Below are positions 6,914 through 9,961 of a stretch of DNA of 9,961 nucleotides, in pieces. The stretch is from the NCBI GenBank assembly GCA_002480565.1, contig DLCK01000040.1:1-9961 (forward strand). Reading direction: 5' to 3'. Source of the stretch: Phycisphaerales bacterium UBA7800. GTDB taxonomy: Bacteria > Planctomycetota > Phycisphaerae > Phycisphaerales > Phycisphaeraceae. Every line of letters starts with the position of its first letter. The first letter of the stretch is position 1. Both the position numbers and the translations under genes were made by a program. The notes under the pieces were generated by a model. The model was not told the origin of the DNA and made no database searches. It saw only the letters and a list, made by a program, of their open reading frames with translations.

Positions 6914-9724
6914 TTGATCCGCATGACCTGTTCAATTGTTATCGGCCTGTTGTGTGTCTTACTCACACTCAGCGCCTGTGTCTCCACCCCGTCTGACCCA
7001 TCCCTTACTCCTTCCGCCAAAGGAAACAATGTGCCTTACACCATTCTTCAGGATCGCCCTGACCGCCTCATGGTTGCCTTGCCCAATCGTATGATTCTTG
7101 TCGCCCAGGAGCTTCATGCTGCCCCGGTCGTCACCGCACAAGTCTGGGTCAACACCGGCTCAGTCTATGAGCAGGAACACGTCGGCGCAGGCTTGTCGCA
7201 TTTCCTCGAACACCTCTTAGCAGGTGGCAGTACCGCCAACCGCACCGAGTCTCAAAGCAATGAACTGCTGGGCAAGATGGGTGCCAAGACCAATGCTGCA
7301 ACAGGTCTGAGTACCGTCCATTACTACATTGATTCAACCAGTGACAACACGGACACCGTCATTGATCTGCTCTCCGACTGGATGCAGAATTCACTGATCA
7401 CGCAGACCGAATACGAACGCGAACGCCAGGTCATCCAACGTGAGTTTGAACATGGCATGGGTAGCCCCGACCGCATCTTCTGGAAACTCACCCAGCAGGC
7501 GCGTTATACCAACCACCCTGCCCGTCATCCGACGATTGGTTATCTCGACGAGTTTTTGAAGATCACCCGTGACGAAATTTATGACTTTTACAAGCGGATG
7601 TATGTGCCCAACAACATGGTCTATGCCGTGTCGGGAGACATTGACCGCCACAAGGTCATCGAGCAACTCGTCGAGCAGTGGAAGGACGTTCCCGCCCGTG
7701 ACCTGCCGGATAATCTGAGCTTCCCGATTGAAAAAACCCTCACCGCGCCACGCACCGTCGAAGGCTTTGCCACCATCAAGCGTCCGCGACTGCGACTGGC
7801 CTGGCCAGGCACGCGACTGGCTGGCGAACATGACTACGCACTGGACTTACTGGGCATCATCCTCGGTCAAGGTGAATCCTCACGTCTGGTTCAAACCGTG
7901 CGCGACCAACAACAACTGGTAACCAACATCAGTGCATTCAACCTGAGCTTCACATGGGGTGAAGGATTCTTTGGCACCAACTGCGAAATCGCCAACGCCG
8001 ACGATCCCAAAGCCATTGAAGCAGTCAAAGCTGCCATCCTCCAGCAGGTCGACAAGATTCTCACCGACGGTATCACCGACGAAGAACTTGCCCGCGCCAA
8101 ACGACAAACCACCGCACGTGTCGCCTACAGTGGTCAAAGCGCCCACGCCTTGGCTGACTCCTTGGCGAGCAATATCTGTGGCATGGGTGATCCCGACTAT
8201 GACAAGCACTATGCCAACGCCATCAAATCCATCACCCGCGAGGACATCGCAGCAGCAGCAAAAGCCATCCTCGTCAACGACCGGCTCATCACCGTCCTGC
8301 TCAAACCCCAGGAAGGCGACCAGCCCTCCGCTGATGTACTCGTCCGCAATGACAAAGACACCGACACCACGCTGCCTGTCGAAGCCATTGATCTGGACAA
8401 CGCCCAACGCTTGAAGCAGATCACCCAAACACTCGCAAAAGACAAACAGGAAACCGAGCCCATCACCGTCGATGACATCAAAGTCATCACGCTCGACAAC
8501 GGCTTGCGGGTCCTGATCCAAAAGAGCAATCTCGTCCCTGCCGTCTCCATTCAGATGTACACCCTCGGCGGACTCCTTGCAGATACCCCCGGTCAACAAG
8601 GCATTGCCAACGCCATCGACACCATGCTCACCCGTGGCACCAAGACGCGTAACGCCCAACAAATCGCCCAGCAACTCGAAGACCTCGGCGCGTCACTGGC
8701 AAGCAGCTGTGGCAATAACACCAGCTACATCCGAGCCATGTGTCTAAGCCAGGACCTGCCCACCGTCATGGATCTCTTTGCAGACGTTGCGCTCAATCCC
8801 ACCTTCCCCAAAACCGAATGGGATAAACTTAAACCGCGAATGCTCGCTGCCATCGACCGACAATCCGACAACTGGCAAGGGCAACTGCAACTAAACTTCC
8901 GAAAGACCTACTTCGGCGAAGACCATCCCTGGGCAAGCACCACCATCGGTCAAAAAGATGTCGTCGAAACATTAACCGTCCAACAGATGCGTCAACGTTT
9001 TGAAGAACGTCTCAATGCCAAACAAACCGTCCTGGCAGTGTTCGGCGATGTGGATGTCCATGCCACCACCCAACTCATCAGTGACCTCTTTGGTTCCATG
9101 CCCGCCGAAGCGAAGAAGTCATTCGTCCTGCCCAAACCCTCGCACCCCAAGCCCGGCGTCTATGTCTATGAATCCAGCCAACCCCTTGCAGCGGTGCAAA
9201 TCGGTCTTGGCCCCGGCGTCACTCGCGACGATCCTGATTTCCCAAGACTCGCGGTACTTAGCCGACTCATCAGTGACTTCCCCTCCGGTTGGCTTGAAGC
9301 TCAACTGCGTGGCAAGGGACCGGGTTTAGCCTACGCAGTCTGGGCTTACCAGGTCTCCGGCATGATGCCCGGCTATCTGGCAGTCGGCTTTAACACCCAG
9401 GCCCAAACCGCACAGGAAGCCCTCAACCGCACCGCCGAAATTCTCAAGCAGGCACGCGACCAACCCATCACTCAAGAGGACATCGATCGCGCCAAGGCAT
9501 CCGTCCTCACCAACGAGATCATGGGCAAGGAGTCCAACTCCGACCGTGCAGCAGAAGCAGCATTAAACCTGCTCTACGGTGTCGGTCTGGATGACTCTGA
9601 AAAATTCATGGCAGCAGTCAAAGCCATGGACGCTACATCACTTCAAGCCATCGCAGACAAATACCTGCAAAATGCTGTCGTGGTCGTCGTGAGCAATGAG
9701 AAGTCCGATTTAACGTTTGAGTAA
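6914..9724 (+). CDS. M16 family (pitrilysin/insulinase-type) zinc metallopeptidase, lipoprotein
   Basis: A 936-residue peptidase made of two M16 halves in one chain, like pitrilysin and PqqL-type enzymes, predicted to cleave peptides in the periplasm. The N-terminus MIRMTCSIVIGLLCVLLTLSAC has a lipobox LSAC with C22 as the lipidated residue. The TTG start is preferred because it supplies the only positive charge (R3) before the hydrophobic core and has GAAAGGA 9 nt upstream. The first half (about 48-470) has the inverted zinc motif H96-F-L-E99-H100, with E177 lying 77 residues after H100 as third ligand, which fits the family spacing. The second half begins near VITLDNGLRVLI (524). It has N566-A-I-D569-T570 in place of HxxEH, so it is non-catalytic, but it keeps the substrate-binding R799...Y807 pair in LRGKGPGLAY. 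Physiological substrate unknown. It is transcribed away from the methyltransferase and ends at its own terminator. Confidence 0.93.
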   Translation: MIRMTCSIVIGLLCVLLTLSACVSTPSDPSLTPSAKGNNVPYTILQDRPDRLMVALPNRMILVAQELHAAPVVTAQVWVNTGSVYEQEHVGAGLSHFLEHLLAGGSTANRTESQSNELLGKMGAKTNAATGLSTVHYYIDSTSDNTDTVIDLLSDWMQNSLITQTEYERERQVIQREFEHGMGSPDRIFWKLTQQARYTNHPARHPTIGYLDEFLKITRDEIYDFYKRMYVPNNMVYAVSGDIDRHKVIEQLVEQWKDVPARDLPDNLSFPIEKTLTAPRTVEGFATIKRPRLRLAWPGTRLAGEHDYALDLLGIILGQGESSRLVQTVRDQQQLVTNISAFNLSFTWGEGFFGTNCEIANADDPKAIEAVKAAILQQVDKILTDGITDEELARAKRQTTARVAYSGQSAHALADSLASNICGMGDPDYDKHYANAIKSITREDIAAAAKAILVNDRLITVLLKPQEGDQPSADVLVRNDKDTDTTLPVEAIDLDNAQRLKQITQTLAKDKQETEPITVDDIKVITLDNGLRVLIQKSNLVPAVSIQMYTLGGLLADTPGQQGIANAIDTMLTRGTKTRNAQQIAQQLEDLGASLASSCGNNTSYIRAMCLSQDLPTVMDLFADVALNPTFPKTEWDKLKPRMLAAIDRQSDNWQGQLQLNFRKTYFGEDHPWASTTIGQKDVVETLTVQQMRQRFEERLNAKQTVLAVFGDVDVHATTQLISDLFGSMPAEAKKSFVLPKPSHPKPGVYVYESSQPLAAVQIGLGPGVTRDDPDFPRLAVLSRLISDFPSGWLEAQLRGKGPGLAYAVWAYQVSGMMPGYLAVGFNTQAQTAQEALNRTAEILKQARDQPITQEDIDRAKASVLTNEIMGKESNSDRAAEAALNLLYGVGLDDSEKFMAAVKAMDATSLQAIADKYLQNAVVVVVSNEKSDLTFE

Positions 9725-9761
9725 GCATCAAACCTGATCACCACATACAACGCAACAAACC

Positions 9762-9799
9762 AAACAGGCTCATCTGTCACCCATCAGATGAGCCTGTTT
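9762..9799 (+). terminator. Intrinsic terminator of the M16 peptidase gene
   Basis: A perfect 15-bp stem (9762-9776 with 9785-9799) and an 8-nt loop, followed by a T-rich stretch (TTTATTTGAGTTTT across 9797-9810). It lies 37 nt after the stop codon. The flanking A and T runs would also let it work on the minus strand. Confidence 0.85.
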
Positions 9800-9820
9800 A
9801 TTTGAGTTTTGGATTGCCAG

Positions 9821-9956
9821 CCAGGGAGCTTCGCCCCCCGGACCCCCTCGCGAGGTCGACAGATATCTGTGACTTTCACATTGTCAGTGCTTAAAGGTAT
9901 TGAAGAAAAGATGAGATGGGACGCTGTCCCATGCCCCGCCAGCGTTCCGCCGCTGG
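9821..9956. repeat. Palindrome-rich intergenic repeat region
   Basis: No gene is seen from 9725 to the window end. After the terminator there is a GC-rich hairpin (GGGAGC 9824-9829 opposite GCCCCC 9833-9838, one mismatch, loop TTC), a 10-bp palindrome CCTCGCGAGG (9846-9855), a 12-bp palindrome ACAGATATCTGT (9859-9870), a hairpin ATGGGAC/GTCCCAT (9916-9922/9926-9932) and a hairpin CCAGCG/CGCTGG (9939-9944/9951-9956). The composition and the tandem hairpins look like dispersed intergenic repeats of the REP/MITE kind, but there is no second copy in this window to prove it. Confidence 0.45.
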
Positions 9957-9961
9957 ATCAC

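Noticed and set aside
9725..9961. CRISPR array or short gene at the right end
   Set aside because: The palindromes are all different, not regularly spaced direct repeats, and no frame there has coding character.

Overview
This looks like a chromosomal segment from a member of the PVC superphylum, most likely a planctomycete (Phycisphaerae-like). That is an inference from gene content: a prepilin-type protein with a C-terminal H-X9-DG motif, a LacI-type regulator beside a very large secreted multi-domain glycosidase, and a lipoprotein M16 peptidase, in DNA of moderate GC. No rRNA or taxon marker is present.

Layout. Positions 36-5686 (+) form a probable three-gene carbohydrate-utilisation operon: a LacI-family regulator with an unusually short linker, a 1283-residue exported protein (two tandem F5/8 type C-like domains, a fibronectin III-like domain, a clan GH-A-like TIM barrel and a C-terminal mutarotase-like beta domain), and a type IV pilin-like/pseudopilin protein. 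The intergenic gaps are only 46 and 31 bp. The regulator probably senses a sugar released by the glycosidase; the pseudopilin is probably envelope-associated. The promoter would lie left of the window.

Positions 5687-5944 are a non-coding gap between convergent genes. It holds a highly structured, quasi-palindromic element (5718-5836) and a bidirectional intrinsic terminator (5864-5895). The element has 15-nt terminal inverted repeats and two 9-bp tetraloop hairpins that are inverted copies of each other. They differ only by two compensated base pairs and have mutually complementary loops. This is the most unusual signal in the window and is not explained by any gene.

Positions 5945-6733 (-) encode a class I SAM-dependent methyltransferase of unknown substrate. 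Positions 6734-6913 are a divergent promoter region. Positions 6914-9724 (+) encode a two-repeat M16 (pitrilysin/insulinase) zinc metallopeptidase with a lipoprotein signal, followed by a strong terminator (9762-9799). The right end (9821-9956) is non-coding and rich in short palindromes resembling dispersed intergenic repeats. These last two genes have no visible functional link to the glycosidase operon.
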